Shown: piece after piece, positions 30,308 to 41,330 of the stretch
Numbering within the stretch: the first letter of the stretch is position 1
How the letters are laid out: each line of letters opens with the position of its first letter
DNA from: Coenobita brevimanus
Taxonomy: Eukaryota > Arthropoda > Malacostraca > Decapoda > Coenobitidae
Length of the DNA stretch: 64,000 nt
NCBI GenBank assembly: GCA_032717465.1
Contig: CM064658.1
Location: 1,486,001-1,550,000, forward strand
Direction: 5' to 3'
Program-made: the position numbers and the translations under genes
Notes under the pieces: model-generated
Told to the model about the DNA's origin: nothing
The model's input: only the letters and a program-made list of their open reading frames with translations
Database searches by the model: none

Positions 30308-30664
30308 TTATATTCGGTACAGACTACACATGAGAATGGGAATTACTGTCAAAGATTATCCCAATACTGTCCATTCTGAGATGTTTTTAACTAAATGAGG
30401 TTACCACGGGTTCACCTAAAACTAAGCATCATAAAGAAAGGATGAATAACGAACAGCCCTGATTAAAACGCAGGAAGAAAAACAATGTCATGGCAAAACA
30501 CGAACAGAACGTCATTTAAAAAAGGATGTGAGAAATGTGAGCATAAATGTGAACTTGGATTAGAGAATATGAAGGAGGGAGGATGCGATGTGATAGATAT
30601 AATGCATCAAGCGGGGTTAACATCAAAATAAGTCTAAGGAACATTGTTAAACAGCGCCACTAAC
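30308..30664. other. Unique DNA, possibly more degraded LINE sequence
   Basis: Ordinary complexity. Could include upstream parts of the retrotransposon, but I cannot read a frame through it. Confidence 0.4.
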
Positions 30665-30717
30665 CTGAGGAACGGATCAGGTGCCAAAGACGTCTCCAAA
30701 GGGTCTCCAAGCCATCC
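30665..30717 (-). CDS. Candidate internal exon, 53 bp, product unknown
   Basis: On the minus strand CTCCCTTTATCTCCTTCAG is a strong acceptor before 30717 and CCTCAG/GTTAGT a good donor after 30665. One frame reads DGLETLWRRLWHLIRSS with a leading G and a trailing G. Another reads GWLGDPLETSLAPDPFL. The third has a stop. The first frame's phase is compatible with the candidate exon at 12172-12297 (trailing G plus GT gives a Gly codon). No domain recognised. Short exons with good signals occur by chance. Confidence 0.25.
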
Positions 30718-31146
30718 CTGAAGGAGATAAAGGGAGACTGTCACTAACCATCCACGCGACATCCTCCCTTTGTTAACTCAGCGTCTGTCAACTACAAATC
30801 CACACAGTCACCAAAAATCGTGTCATTCAAGAAAACCATCACGTCACTACGGTCAATTAGTGTACCATTACCTGAAACAATATATAAAACTATCAAAACA
30901 ATGCCAATCACTCCAGTAATCATGGTTATATTCATTCACCAACCATCCCAACTTACAGCAAAGAAAACGAGCTACCTTTCACGACAATATTTCTCTCTCT
31001 TTCCCTCTCTCTCATAATTAGAATTTTGCCAAGGCTTATAATCACGAAAAAAGCAATAATGAAAACAAACACCGAACTATTCACGCTAGTTAAAAATAAT
31101 AAACAAAAAAAAAATACAGCAAAATGGAACAACAGTATTTCCGCCC
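30718..31146. other. Unique AT-rich DNA
   Basis: A CT-rich tract near 30990-31013 and several A runs. No gene recognised. Confidence 0.5.
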
Positions 31147-31799
31147 TGAGTAAAATCGTCAACCCTTCACCCCAATTACTTTTTTTTTGTTACTCTTGCT
31201 ACCTCCAGACGATTTTTTTTGGCTAATGTGGGGATTTTCGAACTGGAGGGGGGGTTAGCTATATCCTTCACTAACCCCCTTCACACTTTTGACATTTAAT
31301 TCTTGTTTCAGACGATTTTATTCAGTCCAGACTCGCGCAATGAATGGATAACACCCTTCAGTGCTAGATACCTTTCCTGGGTTGCGTAAAATCGTCCGGA
31401 GGTTGAAGGAACATGATGAAAAAATACGTCAACGGCCATAGGGGGTTAAATAAAATCGTCTGGAGGCAAGAATGCACTGAAATATACCTTAACTAATCCA
31501 GCGAGGGGGTTAAGGCGCTGAATGACAGAAGCTTCTAGTCAACCCATCCTGTTCTCCTGTGAAATTTTACCTCTCCTACCTCCAGACGATTTTATTCACC
31601 TAAGGGACATCTCTTCTGGTGAAGGGGTTTGCAATAGTCCCCCTTAGCCCCTTCAGTCCGATAATGCGTTACAATGGTTCGTTCTGGCTACTTCCGGACG
31701 ATTTTCCTCAGCTTACGAAGGGCCTGAAGGGGTTAATGAAGGCTATCTCAACCCTCCAGTTAAGAGTCTCTCCAATGCTGAATAAAATCGTCTGATGGT
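31147..31799. mobile_element. Cluster of nested small inverted-repeat elements (CCAGACGATTTTATTCAGC family)
   Basis: The motif or its reverse occurs near 31147(-), 31205(+), 31308(+), 31386(-), 31446(-), 31582(+), 31694(+) and 31778(-). Between copies lie CCCCTTCA and TGAAGGGG blocks, for example TTAGCCCCTTCAG at about 31645 and CTGAAGGGGTTAA near 31723, which form terminal inverted repeats of about 13 bp around a motif copy. TTAA edges and CCC ends suggest piggyBac-type MITEs. No transposase is present. Reverse copies contain AATAAA. Confidence 0.65.
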
Positions 31800-31837
31800 A
31801 GTAGAGAGAGTAGGTGACAATGCTGTACTGAAGGATT

Positions 31838-31842
<5 letters not shown>

Positions 31843-31894
<52 letters not shown>

Positions 31895-32014
31895 ACACAC
31901 ACCTGACCATACATAATGAAACAGGTGTCATTCATCCAGGCATCTCCAGACACCTGCATTAGCGCTCTCTCTCTCTCTCTCTCACTCTCTCCTTATCATT
32001 GTCGTCATCTGATC

Positions 32015-32064
<50 letters not shown>

Positions 32065-32292
32065 GTAAGAGTCCCGTGTGCATCTGAAAGTGCCGAGATG
32101 CAGGTATATGTGTGTCTGTTTGCATGTAAGTATGTAGGTAAAAGCAAGGCTGTGTACGTGAGCTTTAATAAGGAGAAATGACCTGTAGGCTATGCAAAAA
32201 TAGAATTAACGTACATACGTGTGTGTGTGTGTGTGTGTGTGTGTGGGCTTCAGCCTAAATCCGGTGTGATTGTCCCCCTAGCCACATGGGAC

Positions 32293-32370
<78 letters not shown>

Positions 32371-32372
32371 GC
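31843..32372. repeat. GA, CT, GT and compound GT/GA microsatellites
   Basis: GA at 31843-31892, CT at 31965-31982, GT at 32021-32062, GT at 32219-32245, and GT-then-GA at 32295-32371. A 55-bp unique piece with GGCTTCAGCCTAAATCC separates the last two GT tracts. Confidence 0.9.
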
Positions 32373-32459
32373 AAAGACTAAGATACATGAGCCAAATTAA
32401 TTACCACCTTAAATAAAAATAAATAAATAATATCAAATATTACCCACAAAATAGTCCCT

Positions 32460-32893
32460 AGGCTCTATCTACCACCAGACGATTTTCCTTAGGCTCTATC
32501 TACCGCCAGACGATTTTCCCCAGGCTCTATCTACCACCAGACGATTTTCCCCAGGCTCTACCAACAGACAATTTTCCCCAGGCTCTATCTACCACCAGAC
32601 GATTTTCCTTAGGCTCTATCTACCACCAGACGCTTTTCCCAAGGCTCTATCTACCAGCAGACGATTTTCCTCACGCTCTATCTACCAGCAGACGATTTTC
32701 CTCAGGCTCTATCTACCAGCAGACGATTTTCCTCAGGCTCTATCCAGCAGCAGACGATTTTCCTCAGGCTCTATCTACCAGCAGACGATTTTCCTCAGGC
32801 TCTATCCAGCAGCAGACGATTTTCCTCAGGCTCTATCTACCAGCAGACGATTTTCCTCAGGCTCTATCCAGCAGCAGACGATTTTACTTAGCT
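32460..32893. repeat. 31-bp satellite built on the AGACGATTTT motif, about 14 copies
   Basis: The unit is GGCTCTATCTACCAGCAGAC followed by GATTTTCCTCA. Variants have ACCACC, CCAGCAG or TCCCCA. Each unit carries one copy of the motif of the neighbouring inverted-repeat elements, so the array probably arose by amplification inside such an element. The right end runs into GGAGGGGTTAG, an element-terminus sequence. Confidence 0.9.
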
Positions 32894-32935
32894 GTCGAGA
32901 GGCTTTAGACTGGAGGGGTTAGTAATTCGCCATCC

Positions 32936-33037
32936 TTAACCCCTTCATTACTAAAAATATTTCCTAAGTTAAAAAATAAAAAAAATCGCGGTAAAGAGCG
33001 AAATCTTCAAAAGGCGTCATCGTTCGGAAGGGGTAAA
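32936..33037. mobile_element. 102-bp MITE, TTAACCCCTTC ends
   Basis: Left end TTAACCCCTTCATTAC (32936-32951). Right end CGGAAGGGGTAAA (33025-33037), the inverse with changes. Contains AAAAATCGCGG, an echo of the AATCGC family. A lone TGAATAAAATCGTCTG lies just outside at 33061. Confidence 0.5.
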
Positions 33038-33219
33038 GTCTGTGATCACCTTTTTTTCTCTGAATAAAATCGTCTGTAGTATAATCTATAAATATCTATA
33101 AATTATGTATCGCCGAGAATTATATATTCGAAAAAATACAATATAAAGTTAACAGGTATATATCAATCTTTTTTTTTTTTTAATATATATCACTTCTTCC
33201 TGCATTTCCATTTATCTTC

Positions 33220-35760
33220 TTTTTCTTGTGTTCATACTAACTCTTCTCTTGTTTTCTCTCTCTCCATTTGTTGCGCAGCCCTTTCCCCTGTCTTCTTCCT
33301 CTCTCTCTCTCTCTATTCTCTCGCTCCTGCTTTCTCCTCCCCCTCCCCACTGTCTCCTTTCCTTCTCTCTTCCCCCTCTGCTTCCCTTCCCTAATCCCTC
33401 TTCCCTCCACTTCCTTCTCTTTCCCCTTCTCCTCCTCTGTCCTATTCTTCTCTCTCTCCCCCCACCCACCCTCCCCTTATTTTTACCACTCAATTCCCCT
33501 CAAATCCCTCCCACTTGTATTTCTCAGCACTGAACCCCTCTGTAAACCCCCAAATAAACCCTTGAACCCCCCTTAAACCCCCTGGATCCGCCCCTGGTTG
33601 ACAGAGGGTTTACTTGAAGCCCAGAATGAGTGCTTAAAAAGTGGGGAGCGTGTGGGGAGAAGATCCGGGGAGATTGAGTACCCCCTTCGAGCTCTCCCCT
33701 CCTTTTCCCCCCCTCTTTCTTTCTTCCATTCTCTCTCTCTCTCTACCTTCCTTCACTTCACCTCTCCCCTCCCCTTCTCTATCTTCTTTCCCCCTCTCTC
33801 TCTTTCCACTTCTCCCTCTTGCTATTTTCCTTCACTTTTTCATTCCCTCCACCTTGTCTCTCCTGTCGTTCCTCTCTCTCTTCTCTTTTCCTCCTTTTTT
33901 TTGCCTCCCCCTCTTTATTTCTTTGCCTCACTCTTCTCTCGTCCTTCTCTGCTCTTTCTCCTCTCTTCCTACCCTCCCTCCTCCCTCTCATCTTCCTCCT
34001 CCCCCCCCTCTATCTCACAACCACCTTATCTGACTCTCTCCCTCCCTGTTTCAATTTTGCTCCCTCCTCCAGTGACACCTGCTCTCTCTCTCTCTCTCTC
34101 TCAATCCTATGTGGCTGCTTTTCTTCCTTCTATTCTTCCTCTTGTTTTTCTCTCACTAGTTAACATTCCTCCTCCTCCTACTTCTCCTTCTCTTCTTCCT
34201 CCTCCTCCAGTCTTACCTATACTCCCTTCCTCCCTGCTATTCGGCATACCTTAACACTCAATCTCCCTGGCTCCCCCCTCCCTCCCTTCCTCTCAATCTC
34301 AGCTCTCTCCCTTGCTCCCTCTCCACTTTACTCCCCCCCCCTCTCTCTCTCCCTCCTTACCTCCACCCGTTCCTCTCTCCTCTCGTTCCTCTCAATCTCC
34401 TTCCTTCTCTCCGTTCCTCCCTCATCACTCCTTCTCTTTACCTCTTTATCTCCATCCTTTCCTCTCACCCTCCCGATCCTCTCTATCTCCTGTTTTTCCT
34501 CCCTCTCTTTCGCTCCTCTACCTCCTTCCCTCCATTCCAGTCTCAATGCTTCTCCTATCCCTCCCTATCATTTCCTTCCTCTCCTCTTCTGTCCCCCTCC
34601 TTCCTCTCTCTCTCTCTCTCTCCATATTTCTCCCGTCTCACCCACACCATCATCCTCTCACCATAACCTCTCTTACCCTATTATACTGCCTCTCAATTCC
34701 AGACCCTCCCCCTCCCTCTCTCCTTCCCTCCCTTTACTCTCTTTCCTCTTCCCTCTCTCTCTCTTCCAGCCTCCCCCTCCCCCTTTCTTCGTCCTCTATC
34801 TACTTTAGTTTCTTCATCGACCTATTTCCCTTCTCCCTACTCTGCTCCCTTTCCTTACTTCTCTCTCCAGTCTCTCCCTATCTTTCTCAGCCTCTCCTAT
34901 CCCCCTCCCTTTCCCTACCCTCCCTCCTACCTCCCTCTCTTATTATATCTTTCCTCTCTTTACTTTTAACTCATCTTGCATCCAATCCTCTCACTCTCTC
35001 TCTCTCTCATGCTTACCCTCCTCTCTTGACTTCCCTCCCTTCCTAAAATTCCTTATCTCTCCGCTTCGTTACTTCTTCAACGTCTCCCTCTCCTTACTTT
35101 CCTCTTCTCCCCTTCCCTCCCTCTCTCTCTCTCCCTTCCTCTTCTTCCTTCATGTCTCCTCCTACTTCCCTCCCTCTCTTCAAATTTTCGTCCGTTTCCT
35201 TTCACACTTCTCTCTCCCTGTCTTCCTCTTCCCCAAGTGTTGCAATTTCTTCTCCTCTCTTCCTCTTCTCTCTTTCTCCCTACTCTCCTCCTTGTCCTTC
35301 CATCCCTACCTCGCCCTCCCTCCTTCCTCCCTCCTCCTTATTTATTTCCTTCCCTCTCTAACTCTTCCTCCATTCATCAGTTTCCTTTCACACATCCCTC
35401 CCTGCCGCTCTCCTTCCTCCGTTCTCTCCTTCCCTCCTCTCTCTCCGTCGTTCTTCCTTCCCTACTCTCTCTCCTTCTTCCTCCATTCCCTCTCTCCATC
35501 TTCTTCCTGCATTCTCTGCTCTCCTTCTTCTTCCCTTCCCTCCTCCTTCCTCCCTTCTTTCCTCTCTCCTTCTTCTTCCACCCTTCCCTCCTCTCACCTT
35601 CCTCTTCCTCCCTTCCCTCCTCTTTCATCTTCCTCTTCCCCCCTTCCCTCCTCTCTCCATCTTCTTCCTCCCTTCCCTCCTCTGTCCTTCTTCCTCCCTT
35701 CTCTCCTCTCTCTCCCTCCCTCCTCGCCCTCCCTGCCTCTGCCTACCGTCCTGGTGGTGT
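33220..35760. repeat. 2.5-kb polypyrimidine domain
   Basis: TCTCCC, TTCCTCC and CTCTCTC DNA throughout, with only short interruptions (a unique C-rich piece at 33510-33690). From about 35400 to 35720, TCTCTCCTTCTTCCTCCCTTC recurs every 25-40 bp. Plus frames up to 244 codons are Leu/Ser/Pro translations. Confidence 0.9.
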
Positions 35761-36078
35761 CACTCGCACCCTCAGAAGGCAACGTGTTCACTGATTTGCA
35801 TATTTTAATCTCCATTTTTGTCACACCGCCTCGACCTACCAACTCCCCCCCCTTGTCCCCTCCTCCAACCCCCCCTCCCCCTCTCCATCCCCCCCCACTA
35901 AGGGCCTAAGCCTCCCCTAGACCCCCAGCCCCTTGAATTTCGCTCCTATGACCCCCAGGCGTAAGGGTGAGAATGAGTGTTTGGGGGAATGGTGGGGTTA
36001 GGTGCCTTGTTGGTCTGGCTGTGTGACCCCCGTGTTAGTTTGCATCCTATTACACGACTGAGATTAAGTCAGCTCCGG
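35761..36078. other. Unique island with an octamer-like site
   Basis: ATTTGCAT (reverse of the POU octamer ATGCAAAT) at 35794-35801, then C-rich unique DNA. No gene. Confidence 0.45.
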
Positions 36079-36079
36079 C

Positions 36080-36406
36080 CTCTCTCTCTCTCTCTCTCTC
36101 TCTCTCCGTTGCTTCTTTACTCTCTCCTATCCTCCTTCATTTCTCCCTTATCCTCTCTTTCTCACTGCAATCTCTCCTTCTCTGTCTTTTACTTCTTGCT
36201 TCTCTCTCTCTCTCCTCACTTCTATATAAGTTCTCTCTCCACACCTCTTACCTCTCTCTCTCTTTTGCTCTCACTTCTCTTTTCTTTTTCCCAAAATTTT
36301 CTGAACGTCTTTCCTATCTTTTCTCCTTGCAGTCTCTCTCTCTCTTTCTCTCTCTGCGTGTGGGAGGAAGAGCTGCGGGCGGAGAAATAAGTGTGTGTCG
36401 TTGTGG

Positions 36407-36440
<34 letters not shown>
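36080..36440. repeat. CT tracts, then (GA)n
   Basis: CT at about 36080-36108 and several shorter CT runs to 36355, then GA at 36409-36438. Confidence 0.9.
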
Positions 36441-36441
<1 letters not shown>

Positions 36442-36459
36442 ATACTAAAGGAGAGAAGG

Positions 36460-36695
36460 AAATGGTGGTTGAAGGTAATGTGGTGGTAGTCGTGGTGGAT
36501 TGTGGTAGCTGTGGTAGATGTTATGTTAGTAGATGTGGTGGATTGTGGTAGCTGTCGTCTTTGCGGTAAATTGTGGTAGTTCTTTCGTGTGCTTGTAGAT
36601 GAGGCACTTGATTGTGGTAGTTGTGGTAGGATGATATGCTTGTAGCTGTGGTAGATATTGGTATGATGGTAGTTGTGGTTAGTGGCTGACTATGG

Positions 36696-36757
<62 letters not shown>

Positions 36758-36805
36758 TCAGAATAACATTTACGACAATGGTAACAACACATTATAAAAA
36801 ACAGC

Positions 36806-36836
<31 letters not shown>

Positions 36837-37225
36837 CGAAAAGAAGCAGCTTAATAATAATAATAATAATTAATTTGTGGCAGGTTGTGGTACTGTGGTG
36901 GTGGCTAGAGGAAGTTGTGGTTAAACAGTGGTAGCTGTGGTTATGTAGGAGTAGTAGTTGTGGTTCAGGCCTACTGGTATTTGTGGTTAAAACGTACGGT
37001 AGTGGTAGATGTGGTACTTGTGAATGTGGTAGTTGTGGTGCTTGTGAATGTGGTAGTTGTGGTGCTTGTGAATGTGGTAGTTGTGGTGCTTTGTGAATGT
37101 GGTAGATGTGGTACTTTGTGAATGTGGTAGTTGTGGTACTTGTGAATGTGGTAGTTGTGGTACTTGTGAATGTGGTAGTTGTACTCGTGTGTGGTAGTTG
37201 TGGTACTTGTGAATGTGGTAGACGA
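36460..37225. repeat. GTGGTAGTT minisatellite with (GT)n, (AAT)n and a 24-bp array
   Basis: GTGGTAGTTGTGG-type DNA. GT at 36700-36755, AAT at 36808-36833 and 36852-36870. From about 37010 to 37225 the unit GTGGTACTTGTGAATGTGGT plus AGTT (24 bp) repeats about nine times. Reverse-strand form of the ACC family. Confidence 0.9.
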
Positions 37226-37328
37226 TAAATGACCACAGCTTAGAGTATAATAATTTCATTCGACTGTGGTAGCCAAGGATTGTGGTAAGTAGTGACTGTG
37301 GTTGAATAGGACAGGAGCAGCCACACAC

Positions 37329-37367
<39 letters not shown>

Positions 37368-37565
37368 TGTCAACTCTATATAAAAGCTAACTAATAATAC
37401 CGCAGTAACCATCGATTGTTGTGGTAGCCAGTGACTGTGGTGGTAGTAATTGTGGTAGTTGGCGATGACGGGCGTGACAGATTGTGGTAAAGACAATAAC
37501 AATGAAAACCAACAACAACAACAATAACAGCAGCGGTAACCATGGATTGTTGTGGCAGTCAATGA
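37226..37565. repeat. Continuation of TGTGGTAG repeats with (AGT)n
   Basis: AGT triplets at 37330-37358. ACCATGGATTGTTGTGG and ACCATCGATTGTTGTGG occur near 37540 and 37408, indicating a duplication of about 130 bp. Confidence 0.8.
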
Positions 37566-37577
37566 TTGTGGTAGCCT

Positions 37578-37965
37578 GTCCATTTCCCCTCCCCCTCCCC
37601 TCTTCTCTTCTCCCCTCCCCATTTCCCCAACCCCTCTCATTTTCTCCCCTCCCCATTTCCCCTCTTCTCTTCTTCCCTCCCCTCCCCTCCCCTCTTCTTT
37701 CCTCCTCTCCCCATTTCCCCTTCCCTCTCCTCTTCTCCCTTCCCTACCCTATTTCCCCTCTCCTCTTCTCCCCTCCCCTCCCCATTTTCCCTTCCCCCTC
37801 TACTCTCCTCCCCATTTCCCCTCTTCTCTTCTCCCTTCCCCTACCTATTTCCCCTCTCCTCTTCTCCCCTACCCATTCCCCTTCCTCCTCTCCTCCCCTG
37901 CCCTCCCATTCCCCGTCTCCTCTCCTCCCCTCCCCTCTCCCCACTCACGGCCACTTGCCACTCTT
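37578..37965. repeat. CCCCATTTCCCCTCTCCTCTTC minisatellite
   Basis: Polypyrimidine array of units of roughly 25-40 bp, C-rich. All plus frames are open and spurious. Confidence 0.9.
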
Positions 37966-38077
37966 TTACCCCTGACAAACGCACGAAGGCCTCTGAAAAA
38001 ATGGCGGCTGAATTTTATGTATCGAGTCGCATGCAAATTATCATAACAACTGATTGCTCCCTCGGTTTTTATATTGG
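37966..38077. other. Unique island with YY1-like and octamer sites
   Basis: AAAATGGCGGCTG near 37998-38010 and ATGCAAAT at 38031-38038, between a polypyrimidine and a polypurine domain. Could be a small regulatory island. No supporting data. Confidence 0.4.
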
Positions 38078-38150
38078 GGAGGGGAGGGGAGGGGAGGGGA
38101 GGGAAGAGAAGGAGGGGAAGAGAGGGGGAAATGTGTGGAAATGGGTAGCT

Positions 38151-38201
<51 letters not shown>
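38078..38201. repeat. (GGGGA)n and (GT)n(GA)n
   Basis: GGGGA pentamers at 38078-38103 (quadruplex-compatible), and GT-then-GA at about 38151-38201. Confidence 0.9.
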
Positions 38202-38207
<6 letters not shown>

Positions 38208-41200
38208 GAAGGGGAGAGGAGGAAGGGGAAATGAAGAAAGGACAAAACACACGTGAGGGAAGGGGCAAATACAGGTAGAAGAAAGCAAAGAGTAATGAGG
38301 AGGGGAAGAGAGATGATGAGGGGGGCAGAATATTACAGAAATGATAAATTGATACACAGAGGGGAGAGATGGACTGACGGGAGGAAGAGGGGAAACAGGG
38401 TAAAGAGTGGAAAGACAAGGGGAAATGGGGGTGATGGAGGAGGGAAATGAAGGAAGAGATGGGGAGAGGAATTTGCGGGAAGAAACGGACATGAGGGTAG
38501 GGTGAGGGAAGGGGAAATGAGGGGAGGAAGGGGGGAAGGGAAATATGGGGAAGAGAGGGGATGGGATGGGGTACTAATGGCAGGTGAGGGAAGGGAAAAT
38601 GAGGGAAGGAAGAAGGAAAATGAGAAGGAAGAGAGGGGAATGGAATAGGGAAATTATCGGAAGCAAGGGAAACGTGGGGATGGGGATGGGGAGGGGAAGG
38701 GAAATAAGGGGAGGAGAGGGGAGGGGGAAGAGAAATAAGGGGAGGAAACGGGAAGGGGGTGGAGAGTGAAAGGAATCTGAATGCAAGGTGGGAGGAGAAA
38801 CTAGCGGGGAGGGGGTGAGGGGAAGGGAAGAGGAATGTAAAAAAGGAGGAGAAGGGAGACGAAACTATAGGAGAGGGGAGGGGAGGGGAGGGGGGAGAGA
38901 AGTGATTGATGGGAGGGGAGGAAAAGTGAGAGGAAATATGGGAATATAAGACAACGAAATGAAGGCAGAGTGAGGGGAGGTGGGGACGACTGACGGGGAA
39001 ATGAAAACGGATGTAAATGAGGGGAACGAAGATGACAAAGTGTGGAACATAAAAAAATAGAAATGAGTGGAAATAGGATGATGGTAATGAACACGAAGGA
39101 AAGAAGGAAGAGAGGAGAGGGTACAGGATGTGAGAAGGAGGGGAGAAGAGAGGAGAGGAAGAGAAGAGAGGAGAGAGTAGAGGAGAGAGTAGAGGAAGAG
39201 AGGAGAGAGGAAAGGAAGAGAGGAGAAAGGAGAGGAAGAAAGGAGAGGGGAAAGGACGAGAAGAGAGGAGAGGAGAGGGGAGCAGAAGAGAGAGGAAAGA
39301 GAGGAGACGGGAGATGAGAGGGGGGAGAGAGGGGAGGGGAAAGAAACAATGGAGGAGAATGAGGTAATGATAAAGAAAATGACAGAAGGGGTGACTCAAG
39401 ATATCTCCCGCCCGTTTTCTACAATTAGCATTAAGTGTAGATAAGTAGACGGAAATGAAAAGTGATCATGAGGAATTATAATGAAGGGTGAAGAGCTAAA
39501 AAGGGAAATGAATGAAAATGAAAATGAAAATGAGACAGGTGGAAAAAAGAAAAAAACAATGGGGTGAGGTGAGAGAAAGTGAGGGTTGAGGAAAAAGGAA
39601 ATGAGGAGAGGGGAGAGAAATGCGGGTAGAGAAGAAAATGAGGGGATGAGAGAAAAGGAGATGGAAGAGAAAATGAGGAGGGGAGTGAAAATATGGGTTA
39701 AGGGGAGAGATAATGGGAGGGGAGAGGAAATGACGAGGGGGAGAAAATGATGAGGGGGAGAAAATGATGAGGGGGAGAAAAGGACGAGGGGAAAGAAAAT
39801 GACTAGGGGAAGAAAATGAGGAGGGGAGAGAAAATGAGGAGGGGAGAGGAAATGAGGAGGGGAGAAAAAATGAGGGGAGAGGAAATGACGTGGGGGGGAG
39901 AAAATGACGAGGGTGAGAATAACGACGAGGGGGGAATAGAAAACGAAGGTAGAGGTTAGGGCGTGACTACAGGAAACTGCCCTCCCAAGTTTATATCATT
40001 AGTATATAGGAAATGAGTATAGATGAGTGGAAATGAGGAAGAGAATTTAAGAATGAGGTTAGATGAGGGGAAATAAGAGGGGGGGATGTGATACTGGTGA
40101 GAGGAAATGAGGGGAGAGGGGAAAGAAAATGAGGAAATGAAAGAGGAGAAACTGAGGGGAGGAAAGAAAAAAATGGGCAATCTGGAGAGAAAATTATATC
40201 ATGAGAGCAAATGAGAGAAGAGAAAATGAGGAGAGGGGAGTGGAAATGAAGAGAGGGGAGCGGAAATGAAGAGAGGGGAGCGGAAATGAAGAGAGGGGAG
40301 TGAAAGTGAGGAGGGGCAAGAGAAAACGGGGAGAAAATATAATGACAGGAAACGAGGAGACAGAGAGAAAATGAGAAGAGGGGAGAGGAAATGAGGTGAG
40401 GGGAGAGAAAATCAGGAGGGGGGAGAGAAAATCAGGAGGGAGAAAAAATGAGGAGATGGGAGAGAAAATGGGGAGAGGGGAGAGAAAATGGAGAGAGGGG
40501 AGAGAAAATGAGGAGAAGGGAGAGAAAGTGAGGACAGGGGGAATGAAAAGGGGGGAAAGTGATAATGACAGAAAATGAGGAGGGGGGGGATAGAAAATGA
40601 GGGTATAGGAGGGGGTAACTATAGAAAACTGCCCCCCGTGTTTTTACAATTAGCATAAGTGTTGCCATATGGACGGGTCAGACTTTTGCTCAACATGGCA
40701 GGCACGCTCGAAGGGGGAGGGTTAAAAATTGGGAGGGGGAGGGGAGGTGGGAGACAAAGTGGACGTAAGACTGGATGTGGAATGGAGGGATGGGAGCGAG
40801 AGGAGGTATGGGGTGGTGAGAGAGGGGATAGTTACGGGGGAAGAGGAAGGGGAAGGGAGGAAGTACGGGGAGATGGGGAGGGTGGGAGACAGGGAGGGAC
40901 AGGCATGGGGGGGGGGGATGAGGAGGAGGGTATGAGAGAAAGGAGGAAGGCAGGTTGGGAGGAGAAGGTAAGTAGGGGAGAGACAGGCAGAGGAGAAGGA
41001 TCGCGAGGAAAGTGGAGGGGTAAAGGGAGAGAGATCTTGAATAGGGGGAGAGGGAAGGAGCTAGCAAAAGGGGAGGGGAGGGTGAATGGGGAGGCAGAAA
41101 GGGTAGGGGGACGGGGTGTGTACACGGGGAGGGGGTGAATGAGGGTAGGGGAAGGAGAATGAAGGGAAGGAGGGAGGGTGGAGAGGAGGGGGAAATACTG

Positions 41201-41330
41201 AAGGGATATGCCCAAAGAATGAATGAAGGGGGGAAGGAAGGAAGGAAGGACTAGAAGAAGGAAAGAATAAAGGAAGGAAAGAAGGAGCAAAGTAAAGGAA
41301 AGGAAAAAAAAACGAAAGGATACGTGGCCG
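38202..41330. repeat. 3.1-kb polypurine domain with higher-order repeat
   Basis: GGGGAGAGGAAATGAGG-type DNA. Three related unique spacers interrupt it at about 39391, 39963 and 40614, each containing a GTGACT/GTAACT start, AACTGCCC-like and TTTACAATTAGCATAAG-like blocks. This gives a higher-order unit of about 0.57-0.65 kb. The 452-codon minus frame (39399-38041) is Ser/Pro/Phe/Leu repeat translation ending in a His-Thr tract, not a gene. Confidence 0.85.

Noticed and set aside
32460..32893. CRISPR-like look of regular 31-bp repeats
   Set aside because: No unique spacers of fixed size, eukaryotic context, and the unit is a simple satellite.
38041..39399. 452-codon minus-strand open frame
   Set aside because: Entirely Ser/Pro/Phe/Leu/His translation of polypurine DNA and a GT/GA microsatellite. 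No domain, signal or codon variety.
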